Assembly: GCA_913056275.1 (NCBI GenBank) | Contig: CAJXLP010000004.1 | Coordinates: 17,349 to 81,348, forward strand | Source: an uncultured Mycoplasmatota bacterium | GTDB taxonomy: Bacteria > Bacillota_I > Bacilli_A > Izemoplasmatales > Izemoplasmataceae | Direction: 5' to 3' | Length of the DNA stretch: 64,000 bases | In this document: positions 1-8,352 of the stretch, piece after piece | How the letters are laid out: every line of letters starts with the position of its first letter | Position numbering within the stretch: the first letter of the stretch is position 1 | Notes under the pieces: generated by a model | What the model saw: the letters and a program-made list of their open reading frames with translations, nothing else | Database searches by the model: none | What the model was told of the DNA's origin: nothing | Translations under genes and position numbers: made by a program

Positions 1-1
1 G

Positions 2-1195
2 CAAAGCAAGGACCGCGCTGAAAGACTTGCCGCTCAAAACGCAGTGAGTGCGTTTTTTGAGGCCAATGAATCTCGGTTTGATGAGCTTTATGATGACTTA
101 GTTAAAGTACGCGTCAAAATGGCCAACGCGCTAGGCTTTGAGTCATTCACTGAAATGGCCTACGCTCGGCTCGGCCGGACGGACTATAATAGCGCCGATG
201 TGGCTCGTTACCGTGATCAAATTTACGAAGAAGTGACGCCACTTGTGGCTAAGTTAATGGAGAAAAAGGCCGTCCGCTTAGGCATTGATGATTTAAAATA
301 TTACGATTTAGCGCTCAACTTTTTAAGCGGGAACCCGACGCCAAAAGGCGACCGGGCGTGGCAAGTGGATAAAGCCCGGGCCATGTATAAAGACATGCAT
401 GAAGAGACGCACGCCTTCTTTGAAATGATGCTGGATGAAGGCCTCATGGACTTAGACAGTCAACCGAAAAAAGAAGGGGGCGGGTATTGCACGTTCTTAG
501 CCGATCAGAAAAAACCGTTCATCTTTGCCAACTTTAATGGGACTAGTCACGACGTCGATGTGTTAACTCACGAAGCGGGTCATGCCTTTCAAATGCACAT
601 GAGTCGTGATTTGTTTGCCCCCACCCGGTTTCCCACACTGGAGTCGGCAGAAATTCACTCAATGAGTATGGAATTTCTTGCCTGGCCCTACATGGAAAGT
701 TTCTTTAAAGAGGATACTGCCAAATACACATACACGCATTTAGCCGGGGCGTTAAGCTTTTTACCCTACGGCGTTGCGGTGGATGAATTCCAACACGGCA
801 TTTACGAAAACCCTGCGCTCACGCCCACCGAACGAAAAGCGCTGTGGCGCACGATTGAAAAGAAATATTTGCCGTACAAAGAGTACGCGGGCAACGATTT
901 CTATGAGCGGGGTGGCTTTTGGTTCCGCCAAGGGCATATCTTTTCTGTGCCGTTTTATTACATTGATTATACGCTCGCCCAAGTCGTCGCCTTCCAGTAT
1001 TGGCACAAAAGCCAAAACGACTACCAAGCTGCGCTTGAGTCATACGTGACACTTTGTGGCCTTGGTGGGTCAGAGTCATTCACCTCACTGCTTAAGTCGG
1101 CCGGCCTTGATAATCCCTTTGAAACTGGCACCGTGAAGAAAATTGCGGGCCCCATCCAAGCCTTCATCGACAGTGTCGATGACCGCTCACTGTAA
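2..1195 (+). CDS. pepF: M3 family oligoendopeptidase F-like metallopeptidase, 5' end off the window
   Basis: Zinc metallopeptidase that hydrolyses short peptides in the cytoplasm. The frame is open from the first bases of the window without a start, and a GTG at 44 lies inside conserved sequence, so the gene is cut by the window edge. About 397 residues are seen, against roughly 560-600 for the family. The zinc motif HEAGH is encoded at 569-583, and the downstream EIHSMSME supplies the expected third ligand. The C-terminal half is complete and ends in TAA eleven bases before lspA, so the two are probably cotranscribed. The exact subfamily cannot be fixed without the N-terminus. Confidence 0.88.
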   Translation, partial: QSKDRAERLAAQNAVSAFFEANESRFDELYDDLVKVRVKMANALGFESFTEMAYARLGRTDYNSADVARYRDQIYEEVTPLVAKLMEKKAVRLGIDDLKYYDLALNFLSGNPTPKGDRAWQVDKARAMYKDMHEETHAFFEMMLDEGLMDLDSQPKKEGGGYCTFLADQKKPFIFANFNGTSHDVDVLTHEAGHAFQMHMSRDLFAPTRFPTLESAEIHSMSMEFLAWPYMESFFKEDTAKYTYTHLAGALSFLPYGVAVDEFQHGIYENPALTPTERKALWRTIEKKYLPYKEYAGNDFYERGGFWFRQGHIFSVPFYYIDYTLAQVVAFQYWHKSQNDYQAALESYVTLCGLGGSESFTSLLKSAGLDNPFETGTVKKIAGPIQAFIDSVDDRSL

Positions 1196-1206
1196 AGGAG
1201 TAACGC

Positions 1207-1686
1207 ATGAAATCATGGTCTGTATTACTGATTATCTTAGCCCTCGTTGGGCTTGATCAACTGACAAAGTTTATCGCGGAAGAGCTTATTCTTCTCAATG
1301 AATCCGTCGTCTGGATTGAAAACTTTTTATACATTACGCATCACCACAATGAGGGAGCGGCGTGGGGATTATTGCAAGGTGAGATGTGGTTCTTTTACAT
1401 CGTCACCGCCTTTGCGCTTGCGGTATTCGGTTACTTTTCCATGGACATCAATTTTCGCACCGCGAAAATTTACAGCATTGGGATTATTTTGTTGATTGCG
1501 GGGACCCTCGGCAATTTCATTGATCGCATCCGCTTTGGCTGGGTCGTTGATTTTATTGACGTTTACATCTTTGGGTACGATTACCCGATATTTAACTTTG
1601 CCGACAGCTATTTGACGATCGGAGTCATTTTATTTGCCATTGATTTACTATTCTTAGAAGCCAAAAGGAAATCACTCGATGCCTAA
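1207..1686 (+). CDS. lspA: Lipoprotein signal peptidase II
   Basis: Membrane aspartic peptidase that removes the signal peptide from prolipoproteins after lipidation of the +1 cysteine. It has 159 residues, the normal size, with four hydrophobic segments. Visible motifs are the N-terminal DQLTK (Asp17), NEGAAWG around residue 48, GNFIDR with catalytic Asp106, and NFADS with catalytic Asp133. The start follows an AAGGAG site. It overlaps rluD by 8 bases, the usual lspA-rluD pairing of Bacillota. Two lipoproteins with clear lipoboxes are encoded in this window (4561 and 17407) and are likely substrates. Confidence 0.97.
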   Translation: MKSWSVLLIILALVGLDQLTKFIAEELILLNESVVWIENFLYITHHHNEGAAWGLLQGEMWFFYIVTAFALAVFGYFSMDINFRTAKIYSIGIILLIAGTLGNFIDRIRFGWVVDFIDVYIFGYDYPIFNFADSYLTIGVILFAIDLLFLEAKRKSLDA

Positions 1687-2572
1687 AGTCACCGCTGAAC
1701 AGGTCGGTAAACGCACCGATATTGCGGCCAGTGAGCTGTTTGAAGAATCGCGAAGTACGATTAAAAACTGGATCAATGCGGGGCGACTTTTACACAACAA
1801 TGCGCCCGCCAAAGCCAGTCAAAAAGTGGCGCTCAATGACACCTTTGATGTCACTGTGAAAGTCCCGGAAATCTTGGATCTTGAGCCGATTGACTTAGCG
1901 TTAGAGATTATCTATGAAGACGCTGACATCGCGGTAATTAATAAACCAGCCGGCTTAACTGTTCACCCGGCCGCAACCACCAAAGAAGCGACCCTTGTCC
2001 ACGGACTCTTGCATCAGATCAAAGATTTACAAGCGTTTGACGACACGATTCGCCCCGGCATCGTCCACCGACTCGATAAAGACACATCGGGCGCCATGGT
2101 AGTGGCCAAACATAAAGCGGCGTTACTCACGCTGCAAACTGCACTCAAGGCCCGCACGGTGAAACGCACCTACATCGCCTTAGTGAAAGGTCATCTTGCG
2201 CATGCCAAAGGGACCATCGACGCTCCAATTGGCAGACACCCCGTCAAACGCCAATCGATGGCGGTAACGCCTGGCGGCAAACCGAGCATCACGCATTTTA
2301 ACGTCTTGAATTATCTCGATGAAAGCACGTACATCCAGTGTGATCTTGAAAGTGGCCGCACGCATCAAATCCGTGTCCACATGGCGCACATCGGCCATCC
2401 CGTGCTCGGGGACCCAAAGTATGGCGTTCCGTTGAATCAAGGGTGCGGACAATTCTTACACGCCCAGACGCTTTCCTTGGTCCATCCCACAAGCGGTGAG
2501 ACGATGACTTTTGACGCTCCGATGCCGGATGATTTTAAAACGCTTCTTGACACGTTGACTGTGACAAACTGA
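1679..2572 (+). CDS. rluD: 23S rRNA pseudouridine synthase, RluD family
   Basis: Isomerises uridines in the large-subunit rRNA. The 297-residue protein has an N-terminal S4-like RNA-binding region (about residues 15-65) followed by the RluA/RluD catalytic domain. The signature HRLDKDTSG carries the catalytic Asp133, and GRTHQIRVHM lies near the C-terminus as expected. The start overlaps the lspA end by 8 bases, so translation is probably coupled. It ends in TGA, and a strong terminator follows at 2601. Several family members modify different uridines, so the exact target is inferred. Confidence 0.95.
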   Translation: MPKVTAEQVGKRTDIAASELFEESRSTIKNWINAGRLLHNNAPAKASQKVALNDTFDVTVKVPEILDLEPIDLALEIIYEDADIAVINKPAGLTVHPAATTKEATLVHGLLHQIKDLQAFDDTIRPGIVHRLDKDTSGAMVVAKHKAALLTLQTALKARTVKRTYIALVKGHLAHAKGTIDAPIGRHPVKRQSMAVTPGGKPSITHFNVLNYLDESTYIQCDLESGRTHQIRVHMAHIGHPVLGDPKYGVPLNQGCGQFLHAQTLSLVHPTSGETMTFDAPMPDDFKTLLDTLTVTN

Positions 2573-2600
2573 CTGAAAAAAATTACATTTTGCGTCCTTA

Positions 2601-2630
2601 AGCCCCGCACTCGATGCCGGGGTTTTTTTT
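2601..2630 (+). terminator. Rho-independent terminator after rluD
   Basis: A CCCCG/CGGGG stem is followed by eight T. It closes the pepF-lspA-rluD transcription unit and isolates the polymerase gene downstream. Confidence 0.85.
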
Positions 2631-2655
2631 CGCTTTTTTTCTCAAAAAAACATGC

Positions 2656-2661
2656 TATAAT
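2656..2661 (+). promoter_or_regulatory. -10 box of the Y-family polymerase promoter
   Basis: A perfect TATAAT sits 33 bases before the chosen start. The -35 region is only T-rich, overlapping the preceding terminator tract. I see no LexA-type operator (GAAC-N4-GTTC) near it. Confidence 0.55.
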
Positions 2662-2694
2662 CACACAAAACTCACCCCGAAAAAGGAGGCTAAA

Positions 2695-3969
2695 ATGCTG
2701 GAAAATTACCGCACATATCGCGACATTGTCTGCATCGATTTAAAAAGCTTTTACGCCTCCGTGGAGTGTGCGCTAAGAGGCTTAGACCCCTTTGAGACGC
2801 CCTTAATCGTGGCAGATGAAAGTCGGGGTGGAGGCTCCATTGTCTTGGCCGTATCCCCGTATTTAAAGAAGCGTGGCATCCCAGGACGCTTACGGTTATT
2901 TGAACTGCCAGATGGCATCGAAGGATTGATCATTGCCAAGCCAAGAATGCGGACGTATTTAAAGTATTCGGCGGACATTATCCGCATTTATTTAACCTAC
3001 GTCGCCCCGGATGATTTGCACATTTACAGCATTGATGAAGTCTTTTTAGATCTCACAGCCTATCACACCGTCTACGACATGCCCGTCCGGCAGATTGCGA
3101 AAATGATTTTAGATGATATTTGGGCGCAAACGCGAATCCCCGCCACCGCGGGCATTGGGGATACCTTGTTACTCGCCAAAGTGGCGCTTGATATCGAAAG
3201 TAAGAAAGTCCCAGATGGCATCGCTGAGTGGCACTATGAAGACGTCCCAAATAAACTGTGGCCGATTCGGCCGCTGGCTGAATTTTGGGGCATTGGGTCA
3301 CGTTTAGAAGCCCGGCTCAACGCAATGAATCTCTTTTCCATCGGCGACATCGCCCGGGCAGACCGCGACCTTTTACACCGCGTCTTTGGGGTGATTGGCG
3401 ATGAGCTTTATTTCCACGCCCACGGCATTGATGCGAGCATCATCGCCGATAAGACGCAGGACGTGCGGCCAATGAAAAGTGTCGGTGAAGGCCAAACCTT
3501 ATTCAAAGATACGCCGCTCAAAGACGTCTTAATGATTCTTTTTGAAATCACCGATACCTTAATGGCACGACTTCGCTACATCGGCAAAGAAGCGAAAACC
3601 ATTCACTTATCGGTGGGCTATTCGAAAGCCTATGGGGGCGGCTTCGGCCGGCAAGTCACCATGGACTATGCGAGCCGTGACCCAAAAATCATTTTCGCAA
3701 AGGTTATTGACCTGTTGAACCGCTACGCCGAAGATTTACCCATCCGACGCGTCAGTTTACGGTTGACTGGACTTGAGCCTTATTCACCCTATGAACAACT
3801 CGACTTTTTCCGGGCCACACACACCAAACAGCAAGAAGAGATGTTTTTACACGCTTTAGATGACGTGCACAAACGCTACGGTAAGAAGTATGCCTTGCGG
3901 CTTTCTAGCTATTTAGACGGCGGCACGTTAAAAAACCGTCTGTCGCTCGTGGGGGGCCATCATGGATAG
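2695..3969 (+). CDS. Y-family DNA polymerase, UvrX/UmuC-like
   Basis: Translesion DNA polymerase of the UmuC/DinB superfamily, closest in architecture to the UvrX/YqjW type of Bacillota. The start ATG is chosen because AAGGAGG lies just before it; an upstream in-frame ATG at 2614 has no such site and falls in the terminator. The 424-residue protein shows the palm carboxylates in CIDLKSFYASVE (Asp15) and YSIDEVFLDL (Asp114, Glu115), then helix-hairpin-helix-like and little-finger regions. It overlaps the YolD-like gene by 8 bases, the typical UvrX-YolD pair. A DinB (Pol IV) assignment is less likely because of the partner gene. Confidence 0.92.
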   Translation: MLENYRTYRDIVCIDLKSFYASVECALRGLDPFETPLIVADESRGGGSIVLAVSPYLKKRGIPGRLRLFELPDGIEGLIIAKPRMRTYLKYSADIIRIYLTYVAPDDLHIYSIDEVFLDLTAYHTVYDMPVRQIAKMILDDIWAQTRIPATAGIGDTLLLAKVALDIESKKVPDGIAEWHYEDVPNKLWPIRPLAEFWGIGSRLEARLNAMNLFSIGDIARADRDLLHRVFGVIGDELYFHAHGIDASIIADKTQDVRPMKSVGEGQTLFKDTPLKDVLMILFEITDTLMARLRYIGKEAKTIHLSVGYSKAYGGGFGRQVTMDYASRDPKIIFAKVIDLLNRYAEDLPIRRVSLRLTGLEPYSPYEQLDFFRATHTKQQEEMFLHALDDVHKRYGKKYALRLSSYLDGGTLKNRLSLVGGHHG

Positions 3970-4282
3970 AGTTTACCACGATCGACGGATGCTTAAATGG
4001 TTGCCGTTTGAAGCGTTGCCGGAACACAATCAGTATTTAAAAGCCGTATACGACGCCTTTGAAGTAATGCAAAAGCCGACTTTGTTGCCCGATCAAATGG
4101 CCTATTTAAATTATCGTGTTCAAGAAGCTTACCACCTCCAAGAAAGCGTCACCTTGAAAGTGTATGAAGCAGGGCGCATTGAAACAATCCAGGGCGTGAT
4201 AATGGGACTTGATCCGCACCGCCAATCATTAAAACTTGGCCAGCAGTCCATTCCCTTTGACGCGGTTTTAGAAGTGATTTAA
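3962..4282 (+). CDS. YolD-like family protein
   Basis: A 106-residue protein with the pattern of the YolD-like family: an N-terminal DRRMLKWLPFEALPEH segment and a C-terminal small-barrel region ending in IPFDAVLEV. In Bacillota such genes sit directly behind UvrX/YqjW polymerases and are thought to act as their accessory subunit, loosely comparable to UmuD. Here the start overlaps the polymerase end by 8 bases, so the two are probably translationally coupled. The biochemical role is inferred from family context only. Confidence 0.85.
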   Translation: MDRVYHDRRMLKWLPFEALPEHNQYLKAVYDAFEVMQKPTLLPDQMAYLNYRVQEAYHLQESVTLKVYEAGRIETIQGVIMGLDPHRQSLKLGQQSIPFDAVLEVI

Positions 4283-4286
4283 TAAC

Positions 4287-4315
4287 TTGGCAAAATGATT
4301 AACCTATGCTAAAGT
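4287..4315 (+). promoter_or_regulatory. Promoter P1 of the nucleoside transporter leader
   Basis: TTGGCA (4287-4292) and TAAAGT (4310-4315) are separated by exactly 17 bases, and a TG one base before the -10 makes it an extended -10 promoter. The transcript would start near 4322, just before the attenuator. Confidence 0.65.
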
Positions 4316-4321
4316 TTTAGT

Positions 4322-4402
4322 AAGGTCCTTTAAAGCCTGCCTGTGAGCAGACGAAGGGTATGACACTCGCCCATTTAAAGGTACTTAAATAGTGCCTTTT
4401 TT
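4322..4402 (+). promoter_or_regulatory. PyrR-type transcription attenuator (leader RNA)
   Basis: The leader can form three mutually exclusive structures. CCTTTAAA (4327-4334) pairs with TTTAAAGG (4374-4381) as an antiterminator. AAAGGTAC (4377-4384) pairs with GTGCCTTT (4392-4399) plus a T run as a terminator. CCTT (4327-4330) pairs with AAGG (4354-4357) around a CTGC/GCAG hairpin whose loop contains CCTGTGAG, close to the conserved PyrR-binding loop. This is the anti-antiterminator logic of pyr operons: UMP-bound PyrR would favour termination. Family assignment is from memory of the consensus. The controlled genes import nucleosides, which suits the idea. Confidence 0.62.
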
Positions 4403-4498
4403 AATGCCAAAACTGGGAAGTGGTGATGCGAATTCTGCCTAAAAAAGATATGTCATAGTAAGTAATTAATATCCGTAAAAATGCATGCTTAAAGGCCT

Positions 4499-4512
4499 TA
4501 AAAGCGTTTACA
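4499..4512 (+). promoter_or_regulatory. cre-like site overlapping the -35 box
   Basis: The 14 bases match the catabolite-responsive element consensus TGWAANCGNTNWCA at all but one position (A for G at the second base). The site covers the whole -35 hexamer of promoter P2, where CcpA binding would repress. An HPr with the regulatory serine is encoded at 37918. Confidence 0.5.
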
Positions 4513-4535
4513 AAATCTTTAATTAAGCTTATAAT
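4507..4535 (+). promoter_or_regulatory. Promoter P2 of bmpA
   Basis: TTTACA (4507-4512), a 17-base spacer and a perfect TATAAT (4530-4535). It lies downstream of the attenuator, so bmpA can also be expressed independently of it. Confidence 0.82.
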
Positions 4536-4560
4536 AAAGAAAAAATAGGAGGCGCCATCC

Positions 4561-5640
4561 ATGAAAAAATTATTTTTCATATTTGCTGCATTTACCGCCG
4601 TCTTTACTCTTGCTGCGTGCGGCGGAGCAGAGACGTTTGAAATCGCCATGATTACCGATGCTGGTGACATTGACGATGAATCATTTAACCAAGGGACGTG
4701 GGAAGGCATCGTTGAATATGCCGAAGCCAATGACATTACCCACAAATATTACCGGCCCGCAGAAGTATCCGATGCGGCATATATCGAAACCATCAATTTA
4801 GCGATTGAAGGCGGTGCAGAAGTCATCGTCACACCTGGTTTCTTATTTGAACCGGCGATTTATGAATCGCAAAGTGCTCACCCAGATGTTAATTTCGTCT
4901 TAATTGACGGGGTGCCACATCCTGGAGACTTTGAAACCTTTGAAGTCGCTGAAAATACCGTGTCCATCTTATTTGATGAGCATGAATCTGGATTCTTAGC
5001 CGGCTATGCCGCCGTTCAAGATGGCTATCGTGATCTCGGATTTATGGGTGGGATTGCCGTACCTGCCGTCGTCCGCTTCGGTGTTGGGTACATTGCAGGC
5101 GCTCATTACGCCGCCGATGAACTTGGAGTTGATGTTTCATTCCCTGACAACCGTTTCGCTTACTTAGGTAACTTTGAAGCGTCAGATGAACACAAAACAC
5201 GCGCCCAAGCATGGTATCAAGAGGGCACAGAAATTATCTTTGCAGCTGCAGGTGGTGCCGGCTCATCCGTCATTAGTGCCGCTGAAGATACGAGTAATAT
5301 GATGATCGGGGTTGACGTTGACCAAGGCGCCTTATCCGATACCGTTTTAACGTCTGCGATGAAAGATTTAGGCGCAGTCGTTCAACAAGCCTTGACGGCG
5401 CATTATGCTGGAAACTTCCCAGGCACCGAAACCCAAGTCAAAGATGCCGCATCAAACGGGGTTGCCTTACCAATGGAATCCTCCCGCTTTGATTCGTTTA
5501 GTCAAGCCGACTACGATGCCATCTTCGATATGATTGGTGATGGATCGGTGGTCGTTCCTGCCACATACAGCGAACTCACCAGTTTCTTAGATGACTTAGG
5601 TTTAAGCACCGACATTCAAGAATCAACCGTAACTCCGTAA
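4561..5640 (+). CDS. bmpA: BMP family nucleoside-binding lipoprotein
   Basis: Extracytoplasmic substrate-binding lipoprotein of an ABC importer. The 359-residue precursor has a lipoprotein signal peptide with lipobox LAAC (Cys20), followed by a Bmp/PnrA/Med-type periplasmic-binding fold. That family binds purine or pyrimidine nucleosides. The start is set by AGGAGG nine bases upstream. The ATPase and two permeases follow, as in nupOPQ-type systems. A terminator hairpin between bmpA and the ATPase gene would make the lipoprotein more abundant than the membrane parts. Substrate preference cannot be read from sequence, but the PyrR-like leader suggests pyrimidine nucleosides. Confidence 0.93.
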   Translation: MKKLFFIFAAFTAVFTLAACGGAETFEIAMITDAGDIDDESFNQGTWEGIVEYAEANDITHKYYRPAEVSDAAYIETINLAIEGGAEVIVTPGFLFEPAIYESQSAHPDVNFVLIDGVPHPGDFETFEVAENTVSILFDEHESGFLAGYAAVQDGYRDLGFMGGIAVPAVVRFGVGYIAGAHYAADELGVDVSFPDNRFAYLGNFEASDEHKTRAQAWYQEGTEIIFAAAGGAGSSVISAAEDTSNMMIGVDVDQGALSDTVLTSAMKDLGAVVQQALTAHYAGNFPGTETQVKDAASNGVALPMESSRFDSFSQADYDAIFDMIGDGSVVVPATYSELTSFLDDLGLSTDIQESTVTP

Positions 5641-5652
5641 CATTCAATTACT

Positions 5653-5680
5653 AAAAAAGGAAAGTTCGCTTTCCTTTTTT
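5653..5680 (+). terminator. Intra-operon terminator after bmpA
   Basis: AAAAAAGGAAAG and CTTTCCTTTTTT form a stem with a TTCG loop, and the 3' arm ends in six T. It probably allows partial read-through into the ATPase gene. Confidence 0.8.
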
Positions 5681-5702
5681 AAACACGCCAAAGAGGTGAA
5701 TT

Positions 5703-7226
5703 ATGACCCCTGTCATTGAAATGAATGGCATTACAAAAGAGTTTCCTGGCATTATCGCCAATGACAATATCACGCTGACCGTACAAGAAGGGGAGATTCA
5801 TGCCTTACTCGGAGAAAATGGAGCGGGCAAGAGCACACTGATGAGTGTGCTCTTTGGCCTGTACCGCCCCGAGCAAGGAACAATTTTAGTGCGCGGAAAA
5901 GAAGTGGACATCAAAAATCCAAATGACGCCAACGAGCTTGGCATAGGGATGGTCCACCAGCACTTTAAATTGGTCGATACATTTACCGTGCTAGACAACA
6001 TCATATTGGGATATGAGGATGTCGATAGAGGATTTTTAAAGAAAGACGAAGCGCGTGAGAAAATTGTGGCCTTATCAGATCAATATAAACTGAAGATTGA
6101 CCCGGATGCCTACGTTCGGGATATTTCAGTTGGCCAACAACAACGCGTGGAAATATTAAAAATGTTGTATCGAAATTCGGATATACTCATCTTCGATGAA
6201 CCGACAGCGGTTTTAACGCCGCAAGAAATCGAAGAGCTTATGAAAATTATGAAATCGATGGTCATAGAGGGCCGATCGATTATTCTAATTACGCACAAAC
6301 TCAACGAGATTCAAGCCGTCGCAGACCGCGTTACCATTTTGCGAAAAGGTAAAAAAATTGACACCCTCGATGTCGATAAAGCCAGTAATGAAATGCTTGC
6401 AGAACGCATGGTTGGCCGGAAAGTCATGTTTGATATGAAAAAAAGTCCCTACGCACCGGGCGATGTCGTCTTTACGGCAAGCGACCTGACCATGCGTGAT
6501 ACGAAGACTCATAAAGCCGTGGTTCAAGACATGCATTTTGACCTTCGCACCGGTGAAATTTTAACGATTGCCGGAATTGAAGGCAATGGCCAAACCGAAT
6601 TGGTGCACGGCTTAACCGGGTTGAAACCCATTGAGCGTGGGCAGGTTGTGCTAAAGGGTGAAGACATTACGCATGAGAAAATATTAACGCGTAACATGCT
6701 TGGCCTCGCGCACATTCCAGAAGACCGGCAAAAAGTCGGGCTTGTCTTAGATTATGATTTGCAAAGTAATCTCATTTTGCATACGTATTTCAACCCACAA
6801 TTTCAATCGAATGGGTTCTTAAAAGACTCAGCGATTCGTACCTTTGCTGAAGACGTCATTGATAAATATGATGTCCGCTCATCAAATGGCCCCGACTCAC
6901 TGGTTCGCTCAATGTCCGGTGGGAATCAACAAAAAGCGATTCTAGGCCGAGAAATTGAACGCGATACAGACGTCATTATCGCCGTGCAACCCACCCGCGG
7001 GTTAGACGTTGGTGCCATTGAATTTATTCATACCGAGCTTTTAAAACTACGAGATGCAGGGAAAGCGATTTTACTAATTTCTCTTGAACTCGACGAAGTC
7101 ATGCGTTTATCCGACCGGATTATTGTCATGTTTGAAGGGGAGCACGTCGGAGAATTTGATCCAACGCGCACTTCACAAGAAGAACTGGGGCTTTACATGT
7201 CAGGTTCCAAGCGGAAGGAGGCCTAA
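5703..7226 (+). CDS. nupO: Nucleoside ABC transporter, duplicated ATP-binding subunit
   Basis: Cytoplasmic ATPase with two ABC domains in one 507-residue chain, the layout of sugar/nucleoside importers. The first domain has Walker A GENGAGKS (residues 38-45), signature ISVGQQQR and Walker B LIFDEPTAV. The second has a degenerate Walker A (GIEGNGQTE) and a Walker B ending in Gln instead of Glu, with signature MSGGNQQK. One canonical and one degenerate site is normal for this family. One base separates its stop from the first permease, whose ribosome site lies inside the end of this gene. Confidence 0.95.
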   Translation: MTPVIEMNGITKEFPGIIANDNITLTVQEGEIHALLGENGAGKSTLMSVLFGLYRPEQGTILVRGKEVDIKNPNDANELGIGMVHQHFKLVDTFTVLDNIILGYEDVDRGFLKKDEAREKIVALSDQYKLKIDPDAYVRDISVGQQQRVEILKMLYRNSDILIFDEPTAVLTPQEIEELMKIMKSMVIEGRSIILITHKLNEIQAVADRVTILRKGKKIDTLDVDKASNEMLAERMVGRKVMFDMKKSPYAPGDVVFTASDLTMRDTKTHKAVVQDMHFDLRTGEILTIAGIEGNGQTELVHGLTGLKPIERGQVVLKGEDITHEKILTRNMLGLAHIPEDRQKVGLVLDYDLQSNLILHTYFNPQFQSNGFLKDSAIRTFAEDVIDKYDVRSSNGPDSLVRSMSGGNQQKAILGREIERDTDVIIAVQPTRGLDVGAIEFIHTELLKLRDAGKAILLISLELDEVMRLSDRIIVMFEGEHVGEFDPTRTSQEELGLYMSGSKRKEA

Positions 7227-7227
7227 C

Positions 7228-8352
7228 ATGCGAACACCAACATGGGTGGATGGCATTCTCGATTTCTTTTTAGAATCGAGCACCGCTGTCAAGGTCCTCG
7301 CCAGCATTATCGCCATCATCGGCGGGCTGTTAGTCGGCCTCTTAATTATGTTAGTACTCGATCCAAGCCGCGCCTTTGCGGGCTTTGGGACGATTTTGTT
7401 TGGGTTTTTGAGAAACGGCACCCAATCAATTGGCAACATGCTATATTATGCCGTTCCGATTATCTTAACGGGGTTGTCTGTGGCCTTTGCCTTTCGCACC
7501 GGGCTGTTTAACATCGGCGCCACCGGACAATTGACGTTTGGCGCTTTCTTTGCCGTATACGTCGGGGTCAACTGGACCTTTTTAGGCGCCTTTCACTGGC
7601 CGGTCGCACTGTTAGCCGGCGGGTTAGCTGGTGGGGTGTGGGGAATGATTCCCGGCATGCTGAAGGCGTTTCGCAACGTCAATGAAGTGGTCGCGTCAAT
7701 TATGCTCAATTACGTGGCGATGTATTTTGTCACCTTAATGGTTAAAACGACCATTTACAACCAAAGTGTTGCCCGGGCATTCGGCCCCGCCGAAAGTGCG
7801 ATCATTCCAAAAGGCTTTTTGGACACATTGTTCCAAGGGTCGAGTTTGAATTACGGGATTTTCGTGGCCTTCTTAGTCACCGCCATTCTGCATATCATTC
7901 TGTCGAAAACGACTTTTGGCTATCAACTTAAAAGCGTCGGCTTTAACCGAGATGCCTCACGTTATGCTGGAATGAATGAAAAACGCAACATCATTTTAGC
8001 GATGACCATCGCCGGATTTGTCAGTGGGCTAGCGGGTGCCATTATGTTTTTAGTCCCCGGAAAATTTTTGACCATTGAAAATTCCTTACTTCAAGAAGGC
8101 TTTACTGGGATTGCTGTGAGTTTACTCGGCTTATCTAGTCCCATTGGCGTATTGATCGCCGGGATTTTTTATGGATCGCTGGAAATCGGCGGCTTTTTCT
8201 TACAAGTCACGACGAGCTTTGTGCCAGAACTCATTGAAATCATCATCGCTGCCATCATTTATATATCAGCCTTAGCGCTGTTTTTCCAAAATGTCATTTA
8301 CAAGCGACTGAAAAAACGCAAAGACACCCTCGATGAGGAGGTGACCTCATGA
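7228..8352 (+). CDS. nupP: Nucleoside ABC transporter permease 1
   Basis: Inner-membrane permease of the BPD_transp_2 type, 374 residues with about ten hydrophobic segments. The start at 7228 is chosen for its AAGGAGG site inside the end of the ATPase gene; an in-frame ATG at 7084 would make a long overlap with no membrane character. The central NEVVASIMLNYVA motif is the conserved EAA-like loop of this family. It overlaps the second permease by ATGA. It pairs with the next gene to form the heterodimeric channel. Confidence 0.95.
   Translation: MRTPTWVDGILDFFLESSTAVKVLASIIAIIGGLLVGLLIMLVLDPSRAFAGFGTILFGFLRNGTQSIGNMLYYAVPIILTGLSVAFAFRTGLFNIGATGQLTFGAFFAVYVGVNWTFLGAFHWPVALLAGGLAGGVWGMIPGMLKAFRNVNEVVASIMLNYVAMYFVTLMVKTTIYNQSVARAFGPAESAIIPKGFLDTLFQGSSLNYGIFVAFLVTAILHIILSKTTFGYQLKSVGFNRDASRYAGMNEKRNIILAMTIAGFVSGLAGAIMFLVPGKFLTIENSLLQEGFTGIAVSLLGLSSPIGVLIAGIFYGSLEIGGFFLQVTTSFVPELIEIIIAAIIYISALALFFQNVIYKRLKKRKDTLDEEVTS

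Noticed and set aside
2614..2694. Upstream ATG for the Y-family polymerase
   Set aside because: It lies in the rluD terminator and before the -10 box; the ATG at 2695 has an AAGGAGG site.
4322..4402. Purine or guanidine riboswitch in front of bmpA
   Set aside because: The three-way layout lacks the conserved J1/2, J2/3 and loop-loop residues of purine aptamers and the ACGR core of guanidine types; the PyrR pattern fits better.
7084..7227. Longer N-terminus for the first nucleoside permease
   Set aside because: The extra 48 residues overlap the ATPase gene in another frame and are polar; AAGGAGG supports the ATG at 7228.
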